Part shown: one piece after another, positions 38,396 through 47,366 of the stretch
How the letters are laid out: every line of letters starts with the position of its first letter
Position numbering within the stretch: position 1 is the stretch's first letter
Assembly: GCF_900128995.1 (NCBI RefSeq)
Contig: NZ_FQUE01000003.1
Span: forward strand, 124,001 to 188,000
Length of the DNA: 64,000 nucleotides
Source of the DNA: Loktanella atrilutea
GTDB taxonomy: Bacteria; Pseudomonadota; Alphaproteobacteria; Rhodobacterales; Rhodobacteraceae
Reading direction: 5' to 3'
The notes under the pieces: generated by a model
What the model saw: the letters and a program-made list of their open reading frames with translations, nothing else
The model's database searches: none
Told to the model about the DNA's origin: nothing
Translations under genes and position numbers: made by a program

Positions 38396-39106
38396 TCAGA
38401 CCTCCTCGATTTTTTTCAGCGCAAGGGTGGAGAGGGCCGCGTAGTGTGGCATGGCGCAGCTGACACGTTCGGCGGCGGGGCCCGTCACGGTAGGCAGCGG
38501 ACCTTCTGCTCCTGCGAAACCGGTGGAGGCGTGCACGGCGCCGTACCAGTGCGGGGCCCAGACGCCATCGTCGGGATGACCGCCCGCGGGCCAGTGCAGC
38601 ATTGCTGGATCGAACGGAAGGCCGATCGCGGCGCAGAGGGTGCGCAGCATTCCCGGCGGATCGGCGCGGATGTCTGCGCTGTCGACGACGATGCCGCCGA
38701 TCCGGTCGAAAAGAGCCCGCTGCGCCGCGAAACCGATATCGGCGTCGGTGATGCTGTCGCGCTTGGCCCCGTAGCTGGCGACGACCCGAGCCGGGTGCCG
38801 GATCAGGTGGATATTCACGCAATCCCGCGTCCAGTCCAGCGGGAAGCCGTCCAGCATGTGGTGAGCCATGTGTTTCATATAAAGGTGCGGGGTACCGGGC
38901 GCGCGTCTGCAGAGGTCTGCCACCCGCGCAGGATCGGTCGGCTGCGACGCGATGATCGCATCCCTCATGGGGTGGTGGAAGCCGGTCGCGGCGAGGTAGG
39001 CGGCGTAGAAGGGTTCGTCCATCACCGTGCAATCGGGACGCGCGCCAAAGCTGTACATCATCGCGGTAGACAGGTTCCGCGGCCCGGACCACATGGCGAT
39101 TTTCAT
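38396..39106 (-). CDS. Sulfotransferase-like P-loop protein paired with a class IV aminotransferase
   Basis: 236 aa. The N-terminus MWSGPRNLSTAMMYSF resembles the phosphosulfate-binding loop of sulfotransferases, and IHLIRHPARVVASYG resembles their 3'-phosphate-binding segment. The family is known in bacteria and as the N-terminal part of plant branched-chain aminotransferase-like proteins, where the C-terminal part matches the upstream neighbour here. The acceptor is unknown. It overlaps the aminotransferase by 4 nt and is followed by a strong terminator. Confidence 0.8.
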   Translation of the reverse strand: MKIAMWSGPRNLSTAMMYSFGARPDCTVMDEPFYAAYLAATGFHHPMRDAIIASQPTDPARVADLCRRAPGTPHLYMKHMAHHMLDGFPLDWTRDCVNIHLIRHPARVVASYGAKRDSITDADIGFAAQRALFDRIGGIVVDSADIRADPPGMLRTLCAAIGLPFDPAMLHWPAGGHPDDGVWAPHWYGAVHASTGFAGAEGPLPTVTGPAAERVSCAMPHYAALSTLALKKIEEV

Positions 39107-40008
39107 GGGCGCCTCGCGATCAGGTCTTTGTACAGACCGCGGATCCGCGTCGTCATCGGTCCGATTGTCCCTCTTCCGATTTGCCGGCCGTCGATACTGC
39201 CGACGGGGGTCTGTGCGCCGAAGGTGCCCGTGAGGAAGGCTTCGTCCGCGCCATAGGTATCGACAAGGGAGAAGTTGCGCTCGAAGATCGGAATATCATT
39301 GGCGCGGCACAGGTCGATGACCTTTTGGCGGGTGATCCCGTTCATGCAGTAGTCGCCAGTGCTGGTCCAGACAGCGCCCTTGCGCACGATGAAGAAGTTG
39401 CAGGCATTGGTGGTGTTCACGAAACCATGCACGTCGAGCATCAGTGCCTCGTCGGCGCCGGCCTTCTGCGCCGCGATGCAGGCGAGGATGCAGTTCAGCT
39501 TGGAGTGGGAGTTCAGCTTGGGATCCTGCGTCATCGGCAGGCCGCGCAGGTGCGGTACGGTGGCCAGGGCAATGGGGCGCGGGATCGACGGGGTCGAGTG
39601 TTCCATGATGATGACCATGGTCGGGCCGGACTGCGACAGCGACGGATGCTGGAACGGGCGGACCTTGACCCCCCGCGTCAACATCAGGCGGGCGTGGGCA
39701 TCGGTCTTCATGTCGTTCGCCGCCTGCGTCTCGCGCAGGGCGGCGATGACGCCGGCGCGGTCGAGGCCGATGTCGAGATCGATGGCCTTCGCCGCCTCGA
39801 ACAGGCGGTCCATGTGGTCGTCGAGGAAGGCCCAGTGACCTTCGTAGAGGCGCAGCCCCTCCCATACGCCGTCACCGAGCATGAAACCACTGTCGTAGAC
39901 GCTGACCGTCGCCTCGGCTTTCGGCTTCAGATGCCCGTCGACCCAGATCAGGATTTCTTCGTTGCGGGAATCATCGGCGGACTGGTGGGTGGTCACATCG
40001 GCGGGCAT
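39103..40008 (-). CDS. Class IV (branched-chain-like) aminotransferase
   Basis: 301 aa from ATG 40006-40008, preceded by AGGACA. PLP-dependent fold type IV: the Schiff-base Lys is in NSHSKLNCILACIAAQ (near residue 165). ADEALMLDVHGFVNTTNACNFFIV follows, and the phosphate-cup residues are TGTFGAQTPV near the end. IlvE-like or D-amino-acid-transaminase-like activity is possible. The tight coupling to the sulfotransferase-like gene and the known plant fusion suggest that the two act on one substrate. Confidence 0.85.
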   Translation of the reverse strand: MPADVTTHQSADDSRNEEILIWVDGHLKPKAEATVSVYDSGFMLGDGVWEGLRLYEGHWAFLDDHMDRLFEAAKAIDLDIGLDRAGVIAALRETQAANDMKTDAHARLMLTRGVKVRPFQHPSLSQSGPTMVIIMEHSTPSIPRPIALATVPHLRGLPMTQDPKLNSHSKLNCILACIAAQKAGADEALMLDVHGFVNTTNACNFFIVRKGAVWTSTGDYCMNGITRQKVIDLCRANDIPIFERNFSLVDTYGADEAFLTGTFGAQTPVGSIDGRQIGRGTIGPMTTRIRGLYKDLIARRP

Positions 40009-40120
40009 GGGGTGTCCTGTTACAGATCGGGCGCGAAGGTCAAACCCGCGTGACATGGCTGCGGGTCGCTTGTGCGATGACCCTAGGGGATGCAGGTTGG
40101 CCACAACAGGAGGAATAGAC

Positions 40121-40783
40121 ATGAAATATCTCTTTCGTCACATGAAGGCCGCGGCGCTTTGCATCGCTGCAGGAGCCGTCACCGCCCTGACCCCGCAGGG
40201 CGCTCAGGCCGCGCAGGAGACCGCCATCGTGGCCGGTGGCTGCTTCTGGTGCGTCGAATCTGACTTCGAAAGCGTGAAGGGCGTGGGGGACGTGATTTCC
40301 GGCTATACAGGTGGAACAGTCGCGAATCCGACCTACAAGCAGGTCGGTCGCGGCGGCACGGGGCATTACGAGGCGGTCGAGATTCCTTTCGACAACAGCG
40401 TCATCAGCTACCGCGAAATCATGGACCTGTTCTTTCGCAGCGTCGATCCGACGGACGCGGGCGGCCAGTTCTGCGACCGGGGTGACCAGTACCGCACGGC
40501 GATCTTCGTGCAGACGCAGGCTCAGGCGGATGCCGCCGCGGCGGCCAAGGCCAGTGCACAGGAGGCTTTGGGCCGACAGATCGTCACGCCGATCGTTCAG
40601 GCCGGCGCATTCTACCGTGCCGAGGACTATCATCAGGATTATTACAAGGGCGACAAGCTGATCCTGACGCGCGGTGGACCGAAGCGCCAGAGCGACGCCT
40701 ACGACTTCTACCGCGAGGGTTGTGGCCGCGATGCCCGGATCGAGCAGCTTTGGGGATCGTCAGCGCCATTCCTGCACCACTGA
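40121..40783 (+). CDS. msrA: Exported peptide-methionine (S)-S-oxide reductase MsrA
   Basis: 220 aa from ATG 40121 with AGGAGGAA upstream. The N-terminal 30 residues form a Sec signal peptide (hydrophobic core, cleavage near AQA-AQE). The catalytic GGCFWCVESDF starts at Cys41, GTGHYEAVEI and DRGDQYRTAIF complete the site, and a resolving Cys is probable in REGCGRDARIEQLWG. It would repair oxidised methionine in the periplasm and needs an external electron source, which I do not see nearby. Confidence 0.93.
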   Translation: MKYLFRHMKAAALCIAAGAVTALTPQGAQAAQETAIVAGGCFWCVESDFESVKGVGDVISGYTGGTVANPTYKQVGRGGTGHYEAVEIPFDNSVISYREIMDLFFRSVDPTDAGGQFCDRGDQYRTAIFVQTQAQADAAAAAKASAQEALGRQIVTPIVQAGAFYRAEDYHQDYYKGDKLILTRGGPKRQSDAYDFYREGCGRDARIEQLWGSSAPFLHH

Positions 40784-40791
40784 CACGCGGT

Positions 40792-41658
40792 TCAGGGTCT
40801 GAAACCCTCCAGATCCTTCAGATCCGGAATGACGTCCGCCGTGCCGTGGCGCGTCACCATCAGCGCCGCCGCTCGCATGGCGAGATTGATGGCCTGCGCC
40901 ATCGGCTGCCCCCGGTCCAGTCCGGCCAGCACGTAACCGGTAAAGGTATCGCCTGCGCCGGTCGTATCTACCGGCGTGACAGGGATCGCGTCGAAGTGAC
41001 GCTTGCCCTCGGGGCCGAACCAGTCCGCGCCATCGGCCCCGAGCGTCACGATCACATCGCGCACACCGAGTGCTTCTGGCCGCTCGCCGGTGGCAAACTC
41101 CAGCTGGTCAGCTTCCACCCGGTTCAGCACCAGCAGGTCGAGGTGCGGCAGCACCGCTTTCACCCTGTCGGCATCGAAAGGGGCAGCGGCATAGGCGACT
41201 TTCAGCCCCATCTTCTTGCCCAGCGTGGCGGCGGTGCGTTGAAGGTTGGTCTCGTTCTGGATCAGCAGCCAATCGCCGGTTTCAGCCTCTGCCATCGCTT
41301 CCTGCAGGATCGCCTGAGGGATCGCGTCGTTTGCGCCGGGAAAGAGGATGATCATATTCTCGCCGTTGGCATCGACGGCGATGACGGCCTGTGCTGTATC
41401 CTCGTCCACCCGAGCGATGAAGCGGGTGTCGACGCCGTATTCCATCAGACGGTCGACAGCCCATTCGCCGTCGTCCCCCACCGCACCGATATGATGCACG
41501 ACCGCCGCGGCACGGGCTGCGGCGACGGACATGTTGGTGCCCTTGCCACCGAGAAATATCTCCCGGCCCGTGGCGGCGAGCGTCTCGCCCGGGCCCGGCA
41601 TGTGCGGCACGGCATAGACGAAGTCGGCATTGATCGATCCGAGGTTCCAGATAGCCAT
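40792..41658 (-). CDS. PfkB/ribokinase-family sugar kinase
   Basis: 288 aa. N-terminal NLGSINADFVYAVPHMPGPGE and GGKGTNMSVAAARAA are the first PfkB signature; DTTGAGDTFTGYVLAGL near residue 240 is the second, with the catalytic Asp. Ribokinase is the closest familiar enzyme, but no ribose transport or pentose genes are adjacent, so the substrate is uncertain. The ribosome-binding site is AAAGGGA. Divergent from mutS. Confidence 0.88.
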   Translation of the reverse strand: MAIWNLGSINADFVYAVPHMPGPGETLAATGREIFLGGKGTNMSVAAARAAAVVHHIGAVGDDGEWAVDRLMEYGVDTRFIARVDEDTAQAVIAVDANGENMIILFPGANDAIPQAILQEAMAEAETGDWLLIQNETNLQRTAATLGKKMGLKVAYAAAPFDADRVKAVLPHLDLLVLNRVEADQLEFATGERPEALGVRDVIVTLGADGADWFGPEGKRHFDAIPVTPVDTTGAGDTFTGYVLAGLDRGQPMAQAINLAMRAAALMVTRHGTADVIPDLKDLEGFRP

Positions 41659-41971
41659 GTTTTCAGTCCCTTTCGGCAGTCAAACCAATACCTCGGGCCG
41701 CGATCAGGGCCATGTCGGGGATATCTATTACCGTAATGACGGTCGAACAGATCTGGGACGCCTTGTCGATACCCGACGGGGCCTGCACCTCCCCTTTGCC
41801 GGGATCGGGTGCAATATGGATTGTCAGCGCATCCTCGCAGGCGATCTGGCGGCGTATCATTCTGCCCTCTTCGGCGTTGAGGGAGAGGTGTAGCGAGGGG
41901 GTGCGACGCGCTCAACGGCTTTCATCGCCGGGCCGCGAATGATAGCAGTTCCCGAACGCCGGGGGATGACG
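41659..41971. other. 313-nt region between the PfkB kinase and mutS
   Basis: Divergent control region. A 65-codon minus-strand frame (41663-41860) ends 4 nt before the kinase ATG but lacks a good ribosome-binding site and recognisable protein character. Plus-strand frames running into mutS are also unconvincing. No hairpin or repeat is evident; promoters for both genes must lie here but none is clear. Confidence 0.4.
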
Positions 41972-44599
41972 ATGAGCGACACCGCAACGCCGATGATGGC
42001 GCAGTATCTGGACCTGAAGGCGGGGTATCCGGACGCGATCCTATTCTACCGGATGGGCGATTTTTACGAGATGTTCTTCGACGACGCGGTGCAGGCGGCG
42101 GCGGCGCTGGACATCGCGCTGACCAAGCGCGGCAAGCATCTGGGCGAGGATATCGCCATGTGTGGCGTGCCGGTCCACAGTGCCGAAGGCTACCTGCTGA
42201 CCCTGATTCGCAAGGGATTTCGGGTGGCCGTCTGCGAGCAGATGGAGGACCCGGCGGAGGCGAAGAAGCGCGGGTCGAAGTCGGTCGTGAAGCGCGACGT
42301 GGTGCGGCTGGTGACGCCCGGCACGCTGACCGAGGATACGCTGCTGGACGCGCGCCGGCACAACTTCCTTGCCGCCATTGCGCAGGTGCGCGACGCCACG
42401 GCACTGGCCTGGGTCGACATTTCTACCGGGGCGCTGCGGGTGATGGCCTGTTCCGCCGTGGGACTGGGACCGGAACTGGCCCGTTTGGCACCGCGCGAGG
42501 TCTTGGTTGCCGACGGGACGGAGGCGGAGTTTTGCGATGCGGTGACGGAAAACGGCGCCAGTTTGACGTCGTTGGGTCGGGCCGCCTTCGACAGCACGCA
42601 AGGCGAGAAGCGGCTTTGCGCCCTGTTCGGTGTCGGATCGCTGGATGCCTTCGGCACCTTCAGCCGGGCCGAGGTGGCGGCGCTGGCGGGAATGGTCGAG
42701 TATCTGGAGATCACCCAGAAGGGAAACTTGCCGCTGCTGCGCCCGCCGGTGCAGGAAAACCGCGACGCGATCATGCAGATCGATGCAGCGACGCGGCGGT
42801 CGCTGGAACTGACCCATGCCATGGGCGGCGGGCGGTCAGGATCGCTTCTCGATGCCATTGACCGGACCGTGACGGCGGCAGGTGCCCGCCTTCTGGAACG
42901 CCGCCTGTCATCGCCATCCCGGCGGCTGGACGTCATTACGGCCCGGCAGGAGGCGGTCGCGGCCCTCGTGGATAACCCGGCGCTGACCGGCGACCTGCGG
43001 GACATGCTGCGCGGCGTGCATGATCTGGATCGTGCTCTGTCGCGGCTGGCGCTGGATCGTGGCGGCCCGCGCGATCTGGCAGCGATCCGCAACACCATTG
43101 GACAGGCCCTGCGCCTGCATCAGACCCTCACAGCGGTTGACCTGCCCGACACGCTGGTGCGGGTGCAGAACGATCTTGTCGGTCATGATACGCTGCTGGC
43201 GCTGCTCGAAGCGGCATTGGTTGCCGAGCCCCCGCTGCTGGCCCGCGACGGTGGCTTCATTGCGATCGGCTACGACGAGGCCCTCGATGACGCCCGCAAG
43301 CTGCGCGACGAAGGCCGCGGCGTCATTGCGCAGATGCAGGCGGATTTCATTGCGCAGACGGGAATCAATGCGCTGAAGATCAAGCACAACAACGTGCTGG
43401 GCTACTTTATCGAGACGACATCAACCCATGCGGAACGGATGCAGGCGCCGCCGCTGTCCGACACCTTCATTCACCGGCAGACGACGGCCAATCAGGTCCG
43501 CTTTACCACGGTCGAGTTGAACGAGATCGAATCCCGTATTCTGAATGCGGGTGGCGAGGCGCTGGAGATCGAGAAACGTCTATACGCCTCGCTGTCGCAG
43601 GCCGTTCTTGCATCACATGCAGCGCTGGGCCAACTGGCCCGTGCGCTGGCGGAGATCGATCTGGCCGCCGCCCTTGCGCATCTCGCGCGGCAAGAAGCGT
43701 GGGTGCGCCCCGTGATCGACGACAGCCGGGCCTTTCTTGTGACCGGGGGGCGCCATCCGGTGGTGGAAGAGGCGCTTCGGCGAACGGGCACGCCATTCGT
43801 CGCCAACGACTGCGACCTGACGGAGACGCCGATCTGGTTGCTGACCGGGCCGAACATGGCAGGCAAATCGACCTATCTACGACAGAACGCACTGATCGCC
43901 GTCTTGGCGCAGATGGGTGCCTTCGTGCCCGTGACCGCTGCGCGGATCGGCATCGTCAGCCAGATCTTCAGCCGGGTCGGCGCCAGTGACGACCTTGCCC
44001 GGGGGCGGTCCACCTTCATGGTGGAGATGGTCGAGACGGCGGCGATCCTCAATCAGGCGGATGATCGCGCGCTTGTCATACTCGACGAGATCGGGCGCGG
44101 CACGGCGACCTACGACGGCCTGTCCATCGCCTGGGCGACGCTGGAACACCTGCACGATGTGAACCGGTGTCGCGCGCTGTTCGCCACCCACTACCACGAG
44201 ATGAGCAGCCTGTCTGCCAAACTGGCAGGTGTCGACAACGCGACGGTCAGCGTCAAGGAGTGGGACGGTGACGTGATCTTTCTGCACGAAGTGAGGAAGG
44301 GCACCGCAGACCGCAGCTATGGGGTTCAGGTGGCGCGGCTTGCCGGGCTGCCCGCTGCTGTCGTCGCGCGGGCCAAGGTTGTCTTGGATGCGTTGGAGAA
44401 GGGTGAACGCGAAGGCGGGGCAGCGCGGCGGGCGGTCATCGACGACCTTCCGCTGTTCGCCGCGATTCCACCGACCCCGCCCCCTGCGTCCAGAACCTCG
44501 GCCGTCGAAGATCGGTTGCGCGACGTGCTACCAGACGACCTGACTCCGAAGGACGCCTTGTCACTCGTCTATGAATTGCGAGGCTTGCTAAAAGGGTGA
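41972..44599 (+). CDS. mutS: DNA mismatch repair protein MutS
   Basis: 875 aa from ATG 41972, which has GGGGG 6 nt upstream; in-frame ATGs at 41966 and 41939 are alternatives. The mismatch-recognition domain has FYRMGDFYEMFFDDA, with the Phe-x-Glu wedge (FYE). The ATPase has TGPNMAGKSTYLRQNALI, DEIGRGTATYDG and ATHYHEMSSL. It recognises mismatches and works with MutL, which is not in this window. Confidence 0.98.
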   Translation: MSDTATPMMAQYLDLKAGYPDAILFYRMGDFYEMFFDDAVQAAAALDIALTKRGKHLGEDIAMCGVPVHSAEGYLLTLIRKGFRVAVCEQMEDPAEAKKRGSKSVVKRDVVRLVTPGTLTEDTLLDARRHNFLAAIAQVRDATALAWVDISTGALRVMACSAVGLGPELARLAPREVLVADGTEAEFCDAVTENGASLTSLGRAAFDSTQGEKRLCALFGVGSLDAFGTFSRAEVAALAGMVEYLEITQKGNLPLLRPPVQENRDAIMQIDAATRRSLELTHAMGGGRSGSLLDAIDRTVTAAGARLLERRLSSPSRRLDVITARQEAVAALVDNPALTGDLRDMLRGVHDLDRALSRLALDRGGPRDLAAIRNTIGQALRLHQTLTAVDLPDTLVRVQNDLVGHDTLLALLEAALVAEPPLLARDGGFIAIGYDEALDDARKLRDEGRGVIAQMQADFIAQTGINALKIKHNNVLGYFIETTSTHAERMQAPPLSDTFIHRQTTANQVRFTTVELNEIESRILNAGGEALEIEKRLYASLSQAVLASHAALGQLARALAEIDLAAALAHLARQEAWVRPVIDDSRAFLVTGGRHPVVEEALRRTGTPFVANDCDLTETPIWLLTGPNMAGKSTYLRQNALIAVLAQMGAFVPVTAARIGIVSQIFSRVGASDDLARGRSTFMVEMVETAAILNQADDRALVILDEIGRGTATYDGLSIAWATLEHLHDVNRCRALFATHYHEMSSLSAKLAGVDNATVSVKEWDGDVIFLHEVRKGTADRSYGVQVARLAGLPAAVVARAKVVLDALEKGEREGGAARRAVIDDLPLFAAIPPTPPPASRTSAVEDRLRDVLPDDLTPKDALSLVYELRGLLKG

Positions 44600-44843
44600 G
44601 CGATGCAACGGGTCGCCGCAGCCGGAAACGACACCCAGAGTGGCGCAAGCAAACTCAAACCTGTTTTACATTAAAGCCTGAGGACGTCGTTCGGAATGAT
44701 TTAACTCGCAATCCAACTTGCATGACACTTGAAATGACCGTCTTTAATTAAATCGCCATCGTCTTCGACGTGGACGTTTACGCGCGATTATCGGTTGTTC
44801 GCTAGTTCGGCGCGGCGAAATTTAAACCATGGAGTGACATGTG

Positions 44844-45632
44844 ATGAAAAAAGCTGCGGATCGCGATCCCTGCGAGCATTGTTCATCCCGGGCTGGTGCG
44901 AAGTTCGCCGAGGACATTACCATGGCATTCCAGCCGATCTTTGACATCGCAGGTGGCAAGGTGTTCGCTCAGGAAGCCCTGGTTCGCGGTAAGGACGGCC
45001 GGTCGGCGAGCGAAATCTTTCAGCACGTCACGCCAGAGAACCAGTATCAGTTCGATCAATTGTGCCGCACAACGGCGATCCGGACGGCATCGCGTCTGGG
45101 AATCGACGGTGCAATTTCAATAAACTTCATGCCGAATGCGGTTTACGATCCTGAAAACTGCATCAAGCAGACGCTGAATGCCGCGGATAAATGTGGCTTT
45201 GATATCCGGCGCATCATCTTCGAATTCACAGAATCGGAAAACGTTGTCGATACACAGCATCTTCAGTCGATCATGCGTGTCTACCGAAAGTCCGGGTTCA
45301 GGACTGCGATCGATGATTTCGGGGCAGGTTACGCCGGGCTGAACCTGCTGGCCGATATCGTTCCGGACATACTAAAGATCGATCGTCATCTGATCACAGA
45401 TATCGACAAGAATAAGGTCCGGCAGATCCTTGTGAGGCACATCGTGGCAATGTGCGAAGACTTGGGTGTCGAAGTCATAGCCGAAGGGATTGAGACGCCG
45501 GAAGAGCTCTCTGCACTCGGGGATCTGGGCGTGAACCTCATCCAAGGCTACTATCTTGCCACGCCCCAGTTCGAAAGCCTGCAGACCCACCCGAACAGTC
45601 CCCTTCGGCCTGCCATGTCGAAAACGGGTTAA
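44844..45632 (+). CDS. Single-domain EAL protein (c-di-GMP phosphodiesterase candidate) with N-terminal CxxC
   Basis: 262 aa from ATG 44844 (a GTG at 44841 is possible). After DPCEHCSS (Cys10, Cys13) comes a full EAL domain: QEALVRG (Glu44), NFMPNAVY, FEFTESENV, IDDFGAGYAGL, LKIDRHLI, AEGIET and QGYYLA. All residues usually needed for metal binding and c-di-GMP hydrolysis are present. There is no attached GGDEF, PAS or membrane segment. The CxxC may bind a metal or sense redox (inference). The 240-nt upstream region is unusually AT-rich. Confidence 0.9.
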   Translation: MKKAADRDPCEHCSSRAGAKFAEDITMAFQPIFDIAGGKVFAQEALVRGKDGRSASEIFQHVTPENQYQFDQLCRTTAIRTASRLGIDGAISINFMPNAVYDPENCIKQTLNAADKCGFDIRRIIFEFTESENVVDTQHLQSIMRVYRKSGFRTAIDDFGAGYAGLNLLADIVPDILKIDRHLITDIDKNKVRQILVRHIVAMCEDLGVEVIAEGIETPEELSALGDLGVNLIQGYYLATPQFESLQTHPNSPLRPAMSKTG

Positions 45633-45694
45633 GGACGCCGCCCACCGGTGAAAATGTTGTTTTTCGTAAAGCGTTATCGAGACGACCCTTCGGC

Positions 45695-45718
45695 AGCGGT
45701 CCGCCGGGCCGCTTTTTC
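45695..45718 (+). terminator. Intrinsic terminator of the EAL gene
   Basis: 8-bp stem AGCGGTCC / GGGCCGCT (one G-U pair, loop GCC) followed by TTTTTCTT, about 62 nt after the stop codon. Confidence 0.8.
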
Positions 45719-45780
45719 TTATCAATAGACTCGCCACGGCTTCGGAAACGGTCGATCCATATGCAATTAGAAGGTGATTC

Positions 45781-45856
45781 TGGTGCCGCACGAGGGATTC
45801 GAACCCCCGACCCCATCATTACGAATGATGTGCTCTACCGACTGAGCTAGTGCGGC
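45781..45856 (-). tRNA. tRNA-Thr (anticodon CGT)
   Basis: Reads GCCGCACTAGCTCAGTCGG at the 5' end, with a 7-bp acceptor stem GCCGCAC / GTGCGGC. The anticodon loop is TTCGTAA between CATCA and TGATG, giving anticodon CGT for ACG codons. The T loop is GGTTCGAATCC, the discriminator is A, and CCA is encoded at 45781-45783. Length 76 nt. It lies 44 nt after hemY-like in the same direction and is directly preceded by a perfect hairpin, so it is probably processed from the hem operon transcript or has a promoter inside hemY-like. Confidence 0.97.
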
Positions 45857-45887
45857 GCCTTGGGGGTGGCATTACCACCCCCAAGGC
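45857..45887 (-). repeat. Perfect 13-bp hairpin abutting the 5' end of tRNA-Thr
   Basis: GCCTTGGGGGTGG (45857-45869) and CCACCCCCAAGGC (45875-45887) pair completely around CATTA. On the minus strand the hairpin lies between the hemY-like stop and the first base of the tRNA, with no gap to the tRNA and no U-tract. It may mark a processing site or be the 3' end structure of the hem operon mRNA. Confidence 0.8.
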
Positions 45888-45900
45888 GGCTGGAAAAGAC

Positions 45901-47355
45901 CTATTTTGCGTGTTCGGGCTGTTCGTCCGCCAAGGTAGCGTCCAGCACTTCCATCTCTGGCGTGGTCACGGTGGCCGGTGTGTGGCCCACGATCAGGGGC
46001 AGCATTTCGGTGCCGGCAGGCATTGCGACCTCTCCGCTCGGGGGACGCTTCCATTCGAGCGTGTCGAAGGCGGCGCAGTTGTTGCAGACAGGGGTCCATG
46101 CGGCGTGGATATGCTGGCAGTTGTCGCAGATCCACTGCGGACCACGGGGTGCAGTCAAAGCGCGTGTCAGCCACCCGCGTACAACGGCATCGTCCGCGCC
46201 CTCGCCCCGTTCGATCGCGGCCATCAGGGTCAGGCTGCGCGAGGTGGGATCCTCGGTCACGAGGCGCCCCAGTGCGCGCTTGGCATCGGGAAAATGTTCT
46301 GCCGCGATATTGAGTTCGGCCAGCAGCATCCGGGTTTCCGGATGATCAGGATTCTGCTTGGTCAAGGCGCGGAACCGCTTCAGCCGCGCTTCGGGCTGCT
46401 CTTCCGGCACGATCTCGGCGAAAGTGGCGGCTATATCGGGATGCGGGTTCACACCCCACGTCTTGGCGAGGATGCGGGCCGCGTTGCGTTCGTTATTATT
46501 GGCGATCATGGCGCGGGCCGCCATGACGGTCGCGGGGATCAGGTCGGGCGAAAGCTTGTTCGCTTGAATGGCGGCCTCGCGCGCCTCCATCGATTTGCCC
46601 TCGTCGAGAATGTCTTTCGCCTCTGACAAGGCCAACACGGCGTCACGACGTTTATGGACATCACGCGGCAGGCTACCGGATTTCAGCTTGGCCCCCAACG
46701 TTTCGCGCGCGCCGGTCCAATCGGCCTTTTCCGCCTGCAGTTTAAGCAGGGTGTTCTGGACACCCTCGTGCCGCGGCTTGATCTCGAACGCCTTGCGGGC
46801 GAGGCCCAGCGCGGTGTCTGTATCGCCTTCGGCAAGTTTCTGGTGCATCAGACCTCGCACGCCGACAAAGCGCGTCTCGTCCTTTTCCAGAAGCTTGCGA
46901 TAGCTGGCCTCGGCAGTGCGGGTGTCACCAGTCAACTCTGCCGCCTGCGCGATCATCAGGGTCGTAAGCTCGGGGCGATCCAGATACTTGTCCGCCTTCC
47001 GCGCCTTGGTCATGGCAAGCTGGCCCTCGCCGCTGGCCAGCGCGAACATACCTTCGGACAGCGCCTCGTAACCCTTGCGTTCGCGGTTGCGATCGAAGTG
47101 GCGCGAAATCGCGGTTTCGTCACCGTTCAGGAAGCGGAAGACGGCGATCAGAAGCTTCAACAGTTTCAGTCCAAGCCACACCGCCACGACGAGGGCCGCG
47201 AAGGCGAAGACAAGCTGCAGCGCATTCAAAGTGATCTCGTAACCGGCGACAGAGATATTGGCCCCGCCGCGCATGTCCAGAAGTTGCACGGCGCCCCAGG
47301 TCAGACCGGTGACGACGAGCACGAAGGCGAGTATCTTGATGAAAGTCGTGAACAT
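45901..47355 (-). CDS. HemY-like TPR membrane protein with a C-terminal zinc ribbon
   Basis: 484 aa. Two transmembrane helices at about 5-25 and 42-72 form the HemY_N module. A series of TPR-like helical repeats follows (about 95-370). A C-terminal four-Cys ribbon CDNCQHIHAAWTPVCNNC lies at about 425-442, then a Pro/Ala/Glu-rich tail. HemY proteins sit in hem operons, but their enzymatic role is unproven. The TPR-plus-ribbon order resembles LapB. Downstream of mic60 and hemD in one operon. Confidence 0.87.
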   Translation of the reverse strand: MFTTFIKILAFVLVVTGLTWGAVQLLDMRGGANISVAGYEITLNALQLVFAFAALVVAVWLGLKLLKLLIAVFRFLNGDETAISRHFDRNRERKGYEALSEGMFALASGEGQLAMTKARKADKYLDRPELTTLMIAQAAELTGDTRTAEASYRKLLEKDETRFVGVRGLMHQKLAEGDTDTALGLARKAFEIKPRHEGVQNTLLKLQAEKADWTGARETLGAKLKSGSLPRDVHKRRDAVLALSEAKDILDEGKSMEAREAAIQANKLSPDLIPATVMAARAMIANNNERNAARILAKTWGVNPHPDIAATFAEIVPEEQPEARLKRFRALTKQNPDHPETRMLLAELNIAAEHFPDAKRALGRLVTEDPTSRSLTLMAAIERGEGADDAVVRGWLTRALTAPRGPQWICDNCQHIHAAWTPVCNNCAAFDTLEWKRPPSGEVAMPAGTEMLPLIVGHTPATVTTPEMEVLDATLADEQPEHAK

Positions 47356-47366
47356 CTGGGCGGCCT

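Noticed and set aside
41663-41860. 65-codon minus-strand frame just upstream of the PfkB kinase
   Set aside because: No convincing ribosome-binding site or family; competing frames on the other strand are equally long. Kept only as part of the intergenic description.
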